64,000 nucleotides of DNA from Actinomycetospora soli (GCF_021026295.1 NZ_JAJNDA010000001.1:372001-436000), one strand, 5' to 3'. Counted from the stretch's first letter, positions 40,142-48,868 are shown. Notes: a model not told the origin generated them from the sequence alone. Program-made: numbers and translations.

Positions 40142-41236
40142 TCAGACCAGGGCAGGCTCCTGCGCGTCGCGGGCGGCGAGCAGGGAGGCGTGGGTCGGCG
40201 CGTCCGGCACGTGGGCCGGCTTGAGGGCGGCGAACTCGCGGCGCAGGACGGGCACGACCTCCTCGCCGAGCAGGTCCATCTGCTCGAGCACGGTCTTCAG
40301 CGGCAGGCCGGCGTGGTCGATGAGGAACAGCTGGCGCTGGTAGTCACCGACGTAGTCGCGGAACCCGAGGGTGCGGTCGATGACCTCCTGCGGGGAGCCG
40401 ACGGTCAGCGGCGTCTGCGAGGAGAAGTCCTCCAGCGACGGCCCGCCGCCGTAGACCGGCGCGTGGTCGAAGTAGGGCCGGAACTCGCGGACGGCGTCCT
40501 GCGAGTTCTTCCGCATGAACACCTGGCCGCCGAGCCCGACGATCGCCTGGTCGGCCGAGCCGTGGCCGTAGTGCTCGAAGCGGCGCCGGTAGAACTCGAC
40601 CATCTGCTGCGTGTGCGACGCGGGCCAGAAGATGTGGTTGTGGAAGAAGCCGTCGCCGTAGAAGGCGGCCTGCTCGGCGATCTCGGGCGAGCGGATCGAG
40701 CCGTGCCAGACGAACGGGGCGACGCCGTCGAGCGGGCGCGGCGTGGAGGTGAAGCCGTGCAGCGGCGTGCGGAAGCGGCCCTCCCAGTCCACGACGTCCT
40801 CGGTCCACAGCCGGCGCAGCAGGGCGTAGTTCTCGAGCGCGAGCGGGATGCCCTGGCGGATGTCCTGGCCGAACCACGGGTAGACCGGGCCGGTGTTGCC
40901 GCGGCCCATCATGAGGTCGACGCGGCCCTCGGCGAGGTGCTGCAGCATCGCGTAGTCCTCGGCGATCTTGACCGGGTCGTTGGTCGTGATCAGCGTCGTG
41001 GACGTCGAGAGCACCAGCCGCTCGGTGAGGGCGGCGACGTGGCCGAGCAGCGTGGTCGGCGACGAGGGGACGAACGGCGGGTTGTGGTGCTCGCCGGTGG
41101 CGAAGACGTCGAGCCCGATCTCCTCGGCCTTCCGCGCGATCGTCACCATCGCGCGGATGCGCTCGGCCTCGGTCGGCTCGCGGCCCGTGGTCGGGTCGGG
41201 CGTCACGTCGCCGACGGTGAAGACCCCGAACTGCAT
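40142..41236 (-). CDS. LLM-class (luciferase-like) flavin-dependent oxidoreductase
   Basis: 364 residues from the ATG at 41236, preceded by AGGAGGT with 4-5 nt spacing, which rules out the longer frame from 41344. The bacterial-luciferase fold is clear: MQFGVFTVGDV, IGLDVFATGEHHNPPFVPSS, LTERLVLSTSTTLI, EGRVDLMMGRGNTGPVYPWF and QAAFYGDGFFHNHI. Members use reduced FMN or F420 to oxidise or reduce small organics; the Glu-His-His after the second strand is typical of the FMN monooxygenase subgroup. Substrate unknown. A palindrome overlapping the promoter suggests regulation by a MarR-type protein. Confidence 0.88.
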   Translation of the reverse strand: MQFGVFTVGDVTPDPTTGREPTEAERIRAMVTIARKAEEIGLDVFATGEHHNPPFVPSSPTTLLGHVAALTERLVLSTSTTLITTNDPVKIAEDYAMLQHLAEGRVDLMMGRGNTGPVYPWFGQDIRQGIPLALENYALLRRLWTEDVVDWEGRFRTPLHGFTSTPRPLDGVAPFVWHGSIRSPEIAEQAAFYGDGFFHNHIFWPASHTQQMVEFYRRRFEHYGHGSADQAIVGLGGQVFMRKNSQDAVREFRPYFDHAPVYGGGPSLEDFSSQTPLTVGSPQEVIDRTLGFRDYVGDYQRQLFLIDHAGLPLKTVLEQMDLLGEEVVPVLRREFAALKPAHVPDAPTHASLLAARDAQEPALV

Positions 41237-41251
41237 GGCGACCTCCTGCGA

Positions 41252-41297
41252 AGTTGAAGTGTCAACTACTGTAGCCGCCGCAACTCCGCGCGGTCCA
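41252..41297 (-). promoter_or_regulatory. Promoter with MarR-like operator for the luciferase-like gene
   Basis: Minus strand: TGGACC (41292-41297), 18-nt spacer, TACAGT (41268-41273). At the expected start lies the palindrome AGTTGA-CACT-TCAACT (41252-41267), the shape bound by MarR-family repressors. Confidence 0.5.
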
Positions 41298-41317
41298 TCC
41301 GCATTCCCCACCGGCCC

Positions 41318-41360
41318 GTGAGCGCTGTCCGTGGCCCCGGCCACGGGACGTGCTCACATG
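41318..41360 (-). terminator. Terminator of the PucR-type gene; inverted copy of the 9.4-kb terminator
   Basis: GTGAGC (41318-41323) pairs with GCTCAC (41352-41357), with CCGTGGCC and GGCCACGG inside. Bases 41327-41360 are the exact reverse complement of 9398-9431 region sequence (34 nt). The arm includes the TGA of the PucR-type gene. Confidence 0.7.
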
Positions 41361-43168
41361 CGCAGTCCCCGCAGGCGCAGCGCCAGGTGCAGCTCCAGGG
41401 TCCGTTCGGGCTCCTGCCAGTCCGGGCCCAGCACGGCGCGGACCCGGTCCAGGCGCTGGGTCACCGTGTTGACGTGCACGTGCAGGGCGCTCGCGGCCCG
41501 CGTCGGCGACCGGCCCGCCGCGAACCAGGCCGCGAGGGTGCCGACGAGGTCCGTGCCGCGGCGCCGGTCGTGCTCGAGCAGCGGGCCGAGCACGCTCTCG
41601 ACGTACCCGCCGACGTCGGGGGCCCGCGACAGCAGCAGCGCCGCGAACCCCAGCTCGGCGACCGACCCCGACCGGCCCTCCCGGCCCAGCGCGACGAGCG
41701 CCTCGGCGGCCCGCCGGGCGTCCGCCGCGGCCCCCACCAGGCCGTCGGCGGGCAGCACCGCCTCCGACACCCCGACCGTCACCGCCGCCGACTCGTCCGA
41801 CGCCGGACGGGCGAGGTCCTCGGCCAGCCGCCCCGACCCGTCGTCGGGAACGAGCACGACGACGGCGTCCGGGCGTTCCGCGACGAGGCCGACGCGGCCG
41901 ACCGCGTGCGCGGCGTCGACCGCGAGCCGCGCGCGCTGGTGTTCGGCACAGCGGGCGACGAGCACCCGGTGCGGGCGGCGGATCTCGACGCCGAGGGTCC
42001 GGATGCGGTCGCGCAGCGCGGCGGTCGGGGTCTCCCCGCCGAGCAGCTCGAGCAGGGCCTCGCCCCGGTGGCGCTGCTCGGACTCCGAGGCCTGGGCGCG
42101 GAACAGCAGCACCAGCGCGCTGACGGTGGCCGCGCGCTCGACGATCCGCGACCGCGGTCCCTGCGAGGCGGCGCCGGGCGCGGGCGGCGGGACCACGATC
42201 GTCGCGAGCTGCTGGTGGGCCGCGACGACCGACACCGCCTCGGCGCCCTCCACCGCGACGAGACGTCCCGGGTCGGCGGCCGCGGCACGCACGCAGGCCG
42301 GGACGTCGAGACCGTCCGGGACCGGACCGGCCGACGCGATCGGCACCCCGGCGTCGTCGACCACCCGCACCCACCCGTCGAGCAGGTCGGCGAGGGCGGC
42401 CGCGAGGTCGGTGACGTCGCCGCCGCCGAGGACGAGGGCGGCGAAGCGGTCGTGCGCGTCGGCGGCGCGGGCGAGGTCGGCGTGCGCGGCGCGCAGTCCG
42501 GCGAGCGCGGCCGCCGTCTCCGCGGCCGCCCGGGTCTGGGTGAGCGAGACGGCGGCGAGCGCCGCGAGCGAGCCGAGCAGGGCCACGTCGTCGGGGGTGA
42601 AGGGGCGCGCGGAGCGGTTGGCCGCGAACAGCACGCCGACGAACTCGTCGCCCACGAGCAGCGGGGTCCCGCAGATCGCGACGATGCCCTCCTCCCCCAC
42701 CGCCGCGTCGATCTCGTCGGTGTGGCGGTAGCGGGCGTCCGCGGGGTAGCGGGTGGTCCAGTGGGCGTGCCGGGACTGGGCCACGAGCCCGCCGAGGCCC
42801 GCGCCCACCGGCAGCCGCAGCGCCTGGAACGCGGCCGACACCGAGCCCGCCGTCGCCCGCATGAACGTGTCGCCGCGCTCTGGGTCGTAGAGCGTCAGGT
42901 AGGCGACGTCCGTGCCGAGCAGCGCGCGGGCCCGGCGCACGATGGCGTCGAGCACCAGGCCCGGGTCGGACTCCGCGGCGAGGTCGCGGGCGGTGTCGAC
43001 CAGCGCCGCGAGCTCGGCCTCCCGCCGCCGGCCCGCCTCGATCGTCGAGCGCACCCGCAGCACCAGCGCCGCCGTCTCCGGGTCGGAGCCGGCGAGCGCG
43101 GCCGCCGCCCGTTCCAGGTCGGCGGCCGGACCGTCGTCGGCGAGCAGCCGCAGGGCGTCCACGAGCAC
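41354..43168 (-). CDS. PucR-family transcriptional regulator with GAF domain
   Basis: 604 residues from a GTG at 43168 (GTG 43162 also possible). GAF sensor domain at about 45-210 (DPGLVLDAIVRRARALLGTD, VAYLTLYDPERGDTFMRATA, GTPLLVGDEFVGVLFAANRS), a central region (about 220-420), then the CdaR/PucR C-terminal helix-turn-helix with the diagnostic DLVGTLAAWFAAGRSPTRAA, SALHVHVNTVTQRLDRVRAV. Such proteins control catabolic operons in response to small ligands. It lies 68 bases downstream of, and on the same strand as, an MHS transporter gene, its most likely target (inference). Confidence 0.85.
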   Translation of the reverse strand: MLVDALRLLADDGPAADLERAAAALAGSDPETAALVLRVRSTIEAGRRREAELAALVDTARDLAAESDPGLVLDAIVRRARALLGTDVAYLTLYDPERGDTFMRATAGSVSAAFQALRLPVGAGLGGLVAQSRHAHWTTRYPADARYRHTDEIDAAVGEEGIVAICGTPLLVGDEFVGVLFAANRSARPFTPDDVALLGSLAALAAVSLTQTRAAAETAAALAGLRAAHADLARAADAHDRFAALVLGGGDVTDLAAALADLLDGWVRVVDDAGVPIASAGPVPDGLDVPACVRAAAADPGRLVAVEGAEAVSVVAAHQQLATIVVPPPAPGAASQGPRSRIVERAATVSALVLLFRAQASESEQRHRGEALLELLGGETPTAALRDRIRTLGVEIRRPHRVLVARCAEHQRARLAVDAAHAVGRVGLVAERPDAVVVLVPDDGSGRLAEDLARPASDESAAVTVGVSEAVLPADGLVGAAADARRAAEALVALGREGRSGSVAELGFAALLLSRAPDVGGYVESVLGPLLEHDRRRGTDLVGTLAAWFAAGRSPTRAASALHVHVNTVTQRLDRVRAVLGPDWQEPERTLELHLALRLRGLRM

Positions 43169-43236
43169 GGTGCATGGGAGCACCCCGGACGCCCCGCGCA
43201 CCAGCCCTCTCCCCGTCGCTCCGCTCGCCCCGGCTG

Positions 43237-44628
43237 CTACTTCCCGACGGCAGGTCGGGTCGGCTCCGCCTCGACCACCCCGTCGTCCGCCCCGAGGTCG
43301 CGGTCCCGCGTCTCGGAGTAGGAGAACACGGCGACGAGCGTGATCACCGAGCACACCGCGAGGTAGGCCGCGATCGACTGGCCCGACCCGGTGGCCCCGA
43401 GCAGGGCGACGGCGATGATCGGGGCGAGCCCGCCGGCCGCGACCGAGGCGAGCTGGTAGCCGATCGACACCCCGGAGTAGCGCACCCGCGTGCCGAACAG
43501 CTCGGAGAGGAACGCCGCCTGCGGCCCGTACATCGCGCCGTGGAACACGAGCCCGATCACGACGGCGACCGCGGTCAGCGCGAAGCTCTGCGTGTCGAGC
43601 AGGCCGAAGAAGGCGAAGCCCCACAGGCCGACCCCGACGGCGCCGATCACGTAGGTCGGGCGGCGCCCGATGCGGTCGGACACCGCGCCCCACAGCGGGA
43701 TCGTCACCACGTGCACAGCCGCACCGATCAGCACGGCGTTGAGCACGAACGACGACGGCAGGTCGTACTGCTGCTTCATGTACGTCGAGATGACGATCGT
43801 GAACAGGTAGTACGAGACGTTCTCGGCGAACCGCGCCCCCATCGCGACGAACACCTCGCGCGGGTACCGCTTGAACACCTCGAGGATGGGCGGCGCGGCC
43901 GGGGCGTCCTGCGCGGCCGCCTCGGCCTTCGCGCGCGCGGCCTGGAAGATCGGCGACTCCTCGACCGAGAGCCGGACGTAGAGCCCGATCAGCACGAGGA
44001 CGGCGGAGAGCAGGAACGGGATGCGCCAGCCCCACGCGAGGAACGCCTCCTCGGACTGGAAGACGGCGAGGGCGGCCAGCAGGCCGTTCGCGAGCAGCTG
44101 TCCGGCGGGCGCTCCGGCCTGCGGCCAGCTGGCCCAGAAGCCGCGGTGCCTCGCGTCGCCGTGCTCGGACACGATCAGCACCGCACCGCCCCACTCGCCG
44201 CCGAGCGCGAAGCCCTGGATCAGGCGCAGCAGGATGAGCAGCGTCGGCGCGAGCACGCCGGCCGTGGCGTAGCTCGGGAGCACGCCGATGAGGAACGTCG
44301 AGATCCCCATCATCAGCAGGCTCAGCACGAGCAGCTTCTTGCGGCCGATCTTGTCGCCGTAGTGACCGAAGACGAGGCCGCCGAGCGGCCGGGCGATGAA
44401 CCCGATGGCGAACGTGCCGAACGAGAGCAGGGTGCCCGCGACCGGGTCGGCGGCCGGGAAGAACACGGCCGGGAAGACGACCGCGGCGGCGACGCCGTAG
44501 AGGAAGAAGTCGTACCACTCGACGGTGGTGCCGAGCATGCTCGCGGCGACGATGCGCACGACGGAGCGGCGTTCGGTGGGAGCGGGACCGGGTGGACCGG
44601 GGGTGCCGGATTCGGACACGGAGGACAT
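43237..44628 (-). CDS. MHS-type MFS transporter (metabolite:H+ symporter)
   Basis: 463 residues. N-terminus SMLGTTVEWYDFFLYGVAAA with motif GHYGDKIGRKKLLVLSLLMM identifies the metabolite:H+ symporter group (ProP/ShiA/KgtP relatives), importers of organic acids, osmolytes or shikimate-like compounds. LIQGFALGGEWGGAVLIVSE and FLSELFGTRVRYSGVSIGYQ are further family blocks; twelve membrane helices expected. The ATG at 44628 follows TAGTGT by 8 nt, suggesting a leaderless transcript. The PucR-type regulator lies downstream on the same strand. Confidence 0.9.
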   Translation of the reverse strand: MSSVSESGTPGPPGPAPTERRSVVRIVAASMLGTTVEWYDFFLYGVAAAVVFPAVFFPAADPVAGTLLSFGTFAIGFIARPLGGLVFGHYGDKIGRKKLLVLSLLMMGISTFLIGVLPSYATAGVLAPTLLILLRLIQGFALGGEWGGAVLIVSEHGDARHRGFWASWPQAGAPAGQLLANGLLAALAVFQSEEAFLAWGWRIPFLLSAVLVLIGLYVRLSVEESPIFQAARAKAEAAAQDAPAAPPILEVFKRYPREVFVAMGARFAENVSYYLFTIVISTYMKQQYDLPSSFVLNAVLIGAAVHVVTIPLWGAVSDRIGRRPTYVIGAVGVGLWGFAFFGLLDTQSFALTAVAVVIGLVFHGAMYGPQAAFLSELFGTRVRYSGVSIGYQLASVAAGGLAPIIAVALLGATGSGQSIAAYLAVCSVITLVAVFSYSETRDRDLGADDGVVEAEPTRPAVGK

Positions 44629-44636
44629 GACCGGCG

Positions 44637-44642
44637 ACACTA
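44637..44642 (-). promoter_or_regulatory. -10 box of the MHS transporter gene
   Basis: TAGTGT on the minus strand, 8 nt before the ATG at 44628. Confidence 0.45.
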
Positions 44643-44689
44643 GGGCGGTCGTGAGGCCGAGCACCGTGGGCGCCGGACACACCGACCCG

Positions 44690-45457
44690 TCAGTTCGGTG
44701 TGCTCTCCACCCAGCCTGCGGCGGCGTCCGCGCTGCTGACGATCTCCGCTCCCCCGGGCGGCGCAGGGCGATCCACCAGCACGACGACGACGCCCGCCTC
44801 CCGGGCCGCGACCAGCTTCGCCTCCGTCGCCCCACCCGAGTCCTTGGCGACGATCGTGTCGATGCGGTGCTCCGCGAGCAGGGCCCGTTCGTCGTCGAGG
44901 GCGAACGGGCCGCGCGCCAGGACCAGGTGGGCGTGCGGCGGGAGCACGTCGGGCGGCTCGATGGCGCGCACGAGCCGGACCTGCTCGAGCGCCGCGAAGT
45001 GGTGCACGCCCTGGCGCCCGATCGCGAGGAACACGCTCCCGGCGTCGCCGAGCGCCCCGGCCGCCGCACCCGTCGTCGGGACGCGGGCCCAGCGGTCGCC
45101 CGGCTGCGCGCTCCAGCCGGGCCGCCGGAGCACCACCCAGGGGACGCCGGTGGCGGCGGCGGCCCGGGCGGCGTGGTCGGTCATGCGCGCGGCGAAGGGG
45201 TGGGTGGCGTCGACGAGCAGGTCGATGTGGCGCAGGGCGGCGGCGAGCCCCTCGGCGCCGCCGAACCCGCCGCTGCGGACCTCGCCGGCGGGCAGCCGCG
45301 GGTCCCGGGTGCGCCCGGCGAGCGAGGTGGTGACGTGGTGGCCGCGGGTGGTCAGGGTGTCGGCGAGTTCGCGCGCCTCGGCGGTGCCGCCGAGGACGAG
45401 CACGCGCCGCGATCCGGGACGAAAGGGTCGTTCGACCCCGCCGGCCTGCTCGCTCAC
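44690..45457 (-). CDS. cobK: Precorrin-6A reductase CobK
   Basis: 255 residues, GTG start overlapping the cobM stop. It reduces precorrin-6A to dihydro-precorrin-6A with NADPH. Motifs: RRVLVLGGTAEARELADTL (nucleotide site), VRSGGFGGAEGL, LLVDATHPFAARMTDHA and TIVAKDSGGATEAKLVAARE, all standard for CobK/CbiJ. Part of the leftward cobL-cobM-cobK operon, with GTGA overlaps at each junction. The complementary cobG-H-IJ genes are 13 kb away. Confidence 0.94.
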   Translation of the reverse strand: MSEQAGGVERPFRPGSRRVLVLGGTAEARELADTLTTRGHHVTTSLAGRTRDPRLPAGEVRSGGFGGAEGLAAALRHIDLLVDATHPFAARMTDHAARAAAATGVPWVVLRRPGWSAQPGDRWARVPTTGAAAGALGDAGSVFLAIGRQGVHHFAALEQVRLVRAIEPPDVLPPHAHLVLARGPFALDDERALLAEHRIDTIVAKDSGGATEAKLVAAREAGVVVVLVDRPAPPGGAEIVSSADAAAGWVESTPN

Positions 45458-46197
45458 GGACGAACGCGCTGCGCCGAGTAGAGGTGCGATTCGCACCCGG
45501 CGTCCTGCCCGACGACGGGTCCGACCACGATCACCGCGGTCCGGCGCACCCCCGCGGCCTCGACCTGCCCGGCGATGTCGGCGAGGGTGCCGCGCAGCAC
45601 GAGCTCGTCGGCCCGAGACGCCCGGGCGACCACGGCGACCGGCTCGTGCGGCGGGCGGTGCTCGAGCAGGGTCGCGACGACCTCCGCGCACCGCTGCACG
45701 GCCAGGTGCAGCACGAGCGTCCCGCCGGTGGCGGCCCAGACGTCGAGGGACTCGCCCGCGGGCATCGGCGTCGCGTTCGCCGCGTCGCGGGTGAGCACCA
45801 CGGACTGCCCGACGCCGGGCACGGTCAGCTCGGTGCGCAGTGCCGCCGCGGCGGCGGAGAACGCGGGGACGCCGGGCACGATCTCCCAGGCGATCCCGGC
45901 CTCGTCGAGCCGGCGGGTCTGCTCGGCGACCGCGGAGAACACGGCCGGGTCGCCGGAGCACAGGCGGGCGACGTCGTGCCCGGCGGCGTCCGCGGCGACC
46001 AGTTCGGCGACGATCTCGTCGAGGGTCAGGCGCGCGGTGTCGACCTTGTGGGCGTGCGGCGGACACTGCGCGAGCAGGTCCTCGGGGACGAGGGACCCGG
46101 CGTAGAGGCACACCGGGCTCGTCGCGATGGCCCGGAGCCCGCGGACGGTGATGAGGTCGGCCGCGCCGGGGCCCGCGCCGACGAAGCGGACGGTCAC
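45454..46197 (-). CDS. cobM: Precorrin-4 C11-methyltransferase CobM
   Basis: 247 residues, GTG overlapping the cobL stop. SAM-dependent enzyme of the tetrapyrrole methylase fold: VRFVGAGPGAADLITVRGLR at the N-terminus, SGDPAVFSAVAEQTRRL for substrate binding, and VPGVPAFSAAAAALRTELTV. It methylates C-11 of precorrin-4 to give precorrin-5. Normal length. Coupled on both sides by GTGA overlaps (cobL before, cobK after). CobF, the next methyltransferase of the classical aerobic pathway, is not in the window. Confidence 0.95.
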   Translation of the reverse strand: MTVRFVGAGPGAADLITVRGLRAIATSPVCLYAGSLVPEDLLAQCPPHAHKVDTARLTLDEIVAELVAADAAGHDVARLCSGDPAVFSAVAEQTRRLDEAGIAWEIVPGVPAFSAAAAALRTELTVPGVGQSVVLTRDAANATPMPAGESLDVWAATGGTLVLHLAVQRCAEVVATLLEHRPPHEPVAVVARASRADELVLRGTLADIAGQVEAAGVRRTAVIVVGPVVGQDAGCESHLYSAQRVRP

Positions 46198-47477
46198 TGC
46201 TGCCTCCAGGGGGGCGGGGTCAGCGGTGGCACACCACTGACGTCGGGTGTCGGCCGTGTGCCACCGCTGACGCTGCGCGCGCCCACGTGCAGCACCCACT
46301 GGGTGACGGGCGCGAGGGCCTTCCAGCCCAGGTAGCGCCCGACCGGACGCCCCCGGGACACGGCGATCCGCCGGACCTCGCCGCCGTACTCGGCGCGCGC
46401 CGCCGCGAGGGCCGCCTCGCCCTCGAGGGTCACCGCGTTCGCCACGAGCCGCCCGCCCGGGCGCAGCGCCCGCCGGCAGGCCTCGAGCATGCCGGGCGCG
46501 GACACACCGCCGCCGACGAAGACGGCGTCGGGGGCGTCGAGCCCGGCGAGCACCTCGGGCGCCCGGCCCGGGACGACCCGCACCCCGGGCACCCCGAGCG
46601 CCGCCGCGTTCTCGCCGATCCGCGCGGCCCGGTCCTCGCGGGACTCGACGGCGATCGCGCGCGCCGTCGGCTCGGCCCGGCACCACTCGATGCCGATCGA
46701 GCCCGCTCCCCCGCCGACGTCCCACAGCAGCTGCCCGGGCAGCGGTCGCAGCGCCGCCACCGACAGCGCGCGCATCTCGGCCTTCGTCAGCTGGCCGTCG
46801 TGGGTGTACGCGTCGTCGGGGAGGCCGGGGGCCCGGCCGAGCCACCCGTCGTCGGGAAGGGCGGGGCAGTCGACGGCGACGACGGCGAGCGGGTCGGTGT
46901 CCGGGGCGTTCCAGCTCGCGGCGACGCCGTCGACGCGCGACTCGTGCTCGGCGCCGAGCGAGCCCAGCACGCTGAGCCGGGCCTCGCCGTAGCCGGCGCC
47001 GACGAGCAGCGCGGCGAGGCGGCCGGGCAGGGTGCCGGAGTCGGCGAGCACCAGCAGCCGGCGGCGGGGCGCGAGCGCCGCGCGGACGGCCTCGAGCGGG
47101 CGCCCGACCGCCGACACGACGACCGTGTCCTGCTCGGCCCAGCCCAGACGGGCGCAGGCGAGCGCGACCGACGACGGGTGCGGCACCACGGTCGCGTCGG
47201 GCCGCAGCCGCAGGATGCTGGTCCCGATGCCGAAGAACATCGGGTCGCCGCTGGCCAGGACGACGAGCTCCTCGCCGCCGAGCCGGTCGAGCAGGCTCGG
47301 CAGCGACGGCATCATCGGCGCCGGCCACTCCTCGCGGCGGGCGCCGAGCGTGGCGGGCAGCAGGTCGAGCTGGCGCGGCGCCCCGAGCACGACGGACGCC
47401 TTCTCACAGGCCGTGCGCGCGGGCGGGGCGAGTCCGGGCCACCCGTCGGCGCCGATGCCGACGACGGTGACGGTCAC
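46194..47477 (-). CDS. cobL: Precorrin-6Y C5,15-methyltransferase (decarboxylating) CobL
   Basis: 427 residues from GTG 47477. N-terminal CbiE-like domain (VTVVGIGADGWPGL, LASGDPMFFGIGTSILRL) and C-terminal CbiT-like domain with the SAM site (LLWDVGGGAGSIGIEW, AIAVESREDRAARIGENAAA). It methylates C-5 and C-15 and decarboxylates C-12, giving precorrin-8X. Odd: about 20 C-terminal residues (GGTRPTPDVSGVPPLTPPPW) come from a palindromic repeat at the 3' end, whose other copies are intergenic at 51.6 kb; this tail is unlikely to be functional. A possible -10 TAGGGT (47519-47524) lies 42 nt upstream. Confidence 0.94.
   Translation of the reverse strand: MTVTVVGIGADGWPGLAPPARTACEKASVVLGAPRQLDLLPATLGARREEWPAPMMPSLPSLLDRLGGEELVVLASGDPMFFGIGTSILRLRPDATVVPHPSSVALACARLGWAEQDTVVVSAVGRPLEAVRAALAPRRRLLVLADSGTLPGRLAALLVGAGYGEARLSVLGSLGAEHESRVDGVAASWNAPDTDPLAVVAVDCPALPDDGWLGRAPGLPDDAYTHDGQLTKAEMRALSVAALRPLPGQLLWDVGGGAGSIGIEWCRAEPTARAIAVESREDRAARIGENAAALGVPGVRVVPGRAPEVLAGLDAPDAVFVGGGVSAPGMLEACRRALRPGGRLVANAVTLEGEAALAAARAEYGGEVRRIAVSRGRPVGRYLGWKALAPVTQWVLHVGARSVSGGTRPTPDVSGVPPLTPPPWRQQ
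46219..46271. repeat. Inverted repeat GTCAGCGGTGGCACAC at the cobL 3' end
   Basis: GTCAGCGGTGGCACAC (46219-46234) and its exact complement GTGTGCCACCGCTGAC (46256-46271), 21-nt centre. The same 16-mer occurs at 51640-51655 and, with one change, at 51610-51625. Confidence 0.8.
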
Positions 47478-47534
47478 GAGGCGCGGGCAGCCGGTCCGGT
47501 CGGGCGAGGCACGGTGCCACCCTAACGGCCGGGC

Positions 47535-47567
47535 CACCCGCGGCGGGCGTGACGATCACCGCGGGTG
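47535..47567 (-). terminator. Terminator between the luciferase-like gene and cobL
   Basis: CACCCGCGG (47535-47543) pairs with CCGCGGGTG (47559-47567), 15-nt loop, 48 bases past the stop of the leftward oxidoreductase gene. Confidence 0.6.
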
Positions 47568-47614
47568 TCCCGGCTCGACGGTGCCGGTTCTCCCGGCGCC
47601 CGCGCCCGGCGTGC

Positions 47615-48805
47615 TCAGCCCTTCGACGCCACCTCGTCGGCGTACTTCTGCGTCATGTGCTCGACGGCGGAGAGCTGCGTGGCCGCGTACTCGTCGCGCT
47701 TGAGGCCCGCGCGCTCCTTGGCCTGCTGGGTGGACTCGGCGTGCGACACCCCGCCCCAGGTCCGGCCCTGGAAGTGCGGCATGACGTACTGGGCGAGCAG
47801 CTCCCAGGACCGCTTCGTCGCCTCCGGGTTGGCCCACTCGTGCCCGAGCAGCAGCATCGCGCCGAACCCGCCGGACTGGTCGGCGAGCCGCTGCACCTGG
47901 GCGCGGGCGTCCTCCGGGGTGCCGATGGCGCCGATGCCGGCCTCGTTGATGAAGTCGATCATCTCCTTGACGTCGCCGCCCTCGACCGCCATCTGCGGGA
48001 ACGCCGCCGTCTTCTGGAAGTACCGGAACCACGACTCGATGCCGTACTCCACGTCGCGGTAGGCCTGCTCCTTGGTCTCCGCGATGTGCATGAGACCGAC
48101 GAGGCGCCACTTGTCCCGGTCGGGCTCGGGCTGGCCGTAGTGCTCGGCGCGCTCCTTGACGACGTTCCAGTGGTGGGCCAGGGCGTCGAAGCCGTCCTGT
48201 GTCATCGTCGCGCCGATGTTGAGCAGGCCCACGCCGTGGCGACCGGCCATGCGCGGCCCGGTCGGCGAGGCGACCGCGGCGACGACGATGTCGAAGCACG
48301 GCTCGGTGAAGGGCCGCAGCTGGAGGCGGGCCTCCACGAGGTTGTGGGTCTTCGTCTGTGCGGTGACCGTCTCGCCGGCCAGCAGCCGCATGATGATGTC
48401 GAGGTTGACGTCGAGCAGCTCGCGCGTGTCGGTCGGGTTCAGCCCGATCATCGACGAGTCGCTGGGCAGCGAGCCCGGCCCGACGCCGAGCATCGTCCGG
48501 CCGCGGGTGAGGTGGTCGAGCAGCACCATGCGGTCGGCCACCCACAGCGGGTTGTGGTACGCCGCCGACGTCACGCCCGTGCCGAGCCTGATGCGCTTCG
48601 TGCGCTCCGCCGCGGCCGCGATGAAGATCTCGGGCGAGGCGATGATCTCGCTGCCGGCGGAGTGGTGTTCGCCGATCCAGGCCTCGTCGACACCGAGGGC
48701 GTCCAGGTGTTCGATCAGTTCCAGGTCGCGCTGCAGCGCGAGCGTCGGGTTCTCCCCGGCGCGGTGGAACGGGGCGAGGAACGTGCCGAAACGCAGCCTG
48801 CTCAC
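47615..48805 (-). CDS. LLM-class flavin-dependent monooxygenase (limonene-monooxygenase-like)
   Basis: 396 residues from the GTG at 48805, with GGAGGAG 5 nt upstream (the frame is open to 48835, but without such a site). Luciferase-like fold: RLRFGTFLAPFHRAGENPTL, LGVDEAWIGEHHSAGSEIIA, RIRLGTGVTSAAYHNPLWVA, GRTMLGVGPGSLPSDSSMIG, and a long C-terminal region ending in TWGGVSHAESTQQAKERAGL. This longer type resembles alkanal/limonene monooxygenases that use FMNH2. Substrate unknown. It has its own promoter (TGGACA-18-TAGCGT) and its own terminator, so it is probably monocistronic. Confidence 0.88.
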   Translation of the reverse strand: MSRLRFGTFLAPFHRAGENPTLALQRDLELIEHLDALGVDEAWIGEHHSAGSEIIASPEIFIAAAAERTKRIRLGTGVTSAAYHNPLWVADRMVLLDHLTRGRTMLGVGPGSLPSDSSMIGLNPTDTRELLDVNLDIIMRLLAGETVTAQTKTHNLVEARLQLRPFTEPCFDIVVAAVASPTGPRMAGRHGVGLLNIGATMTQDGFDALAHHWNVVKERAEHYGQPEPDRDKWRLVGLMHIAETKEQAYRDVEYGIESWFRYFQKTAAFPQMAVEGGDVKEMIDFINEAGIGAIGTPEDARAQVQRLADQSGGFGAMLLLGHEWANPEATKRSWELLAQYVMPHFQGRTWGGVSHAESTQQAKERAGLKRDEYAATQLSAVEHMTQKYADEVASKG

Positions 48806-48838
48806 GAGCTCTCCTCCACGATGAGTGTCAGCCACGTC

Positions 48839-48868
48839 ACGCTAGGTCGAGCAACTGTCGACTGTCCA
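48839..48868 (-). promoter_or_regulatory. Promoter of the limonene-monooxygenase-like gene
   Basis: Minus strand TGGACA (48863-48868), 18-nt spacer, TAGCGT (48839-48844). Predicted start near 48832, a 27-nt leader with GGAGGAG. Confidence 0.6.

Noticed and set aside
41262-43175. Minus-strand frame starting with an ATG at 43175
   Set aside because: It overlaps the PucR-type gene out of frame, is Arg/Ala/Gly-rich and has no domain.
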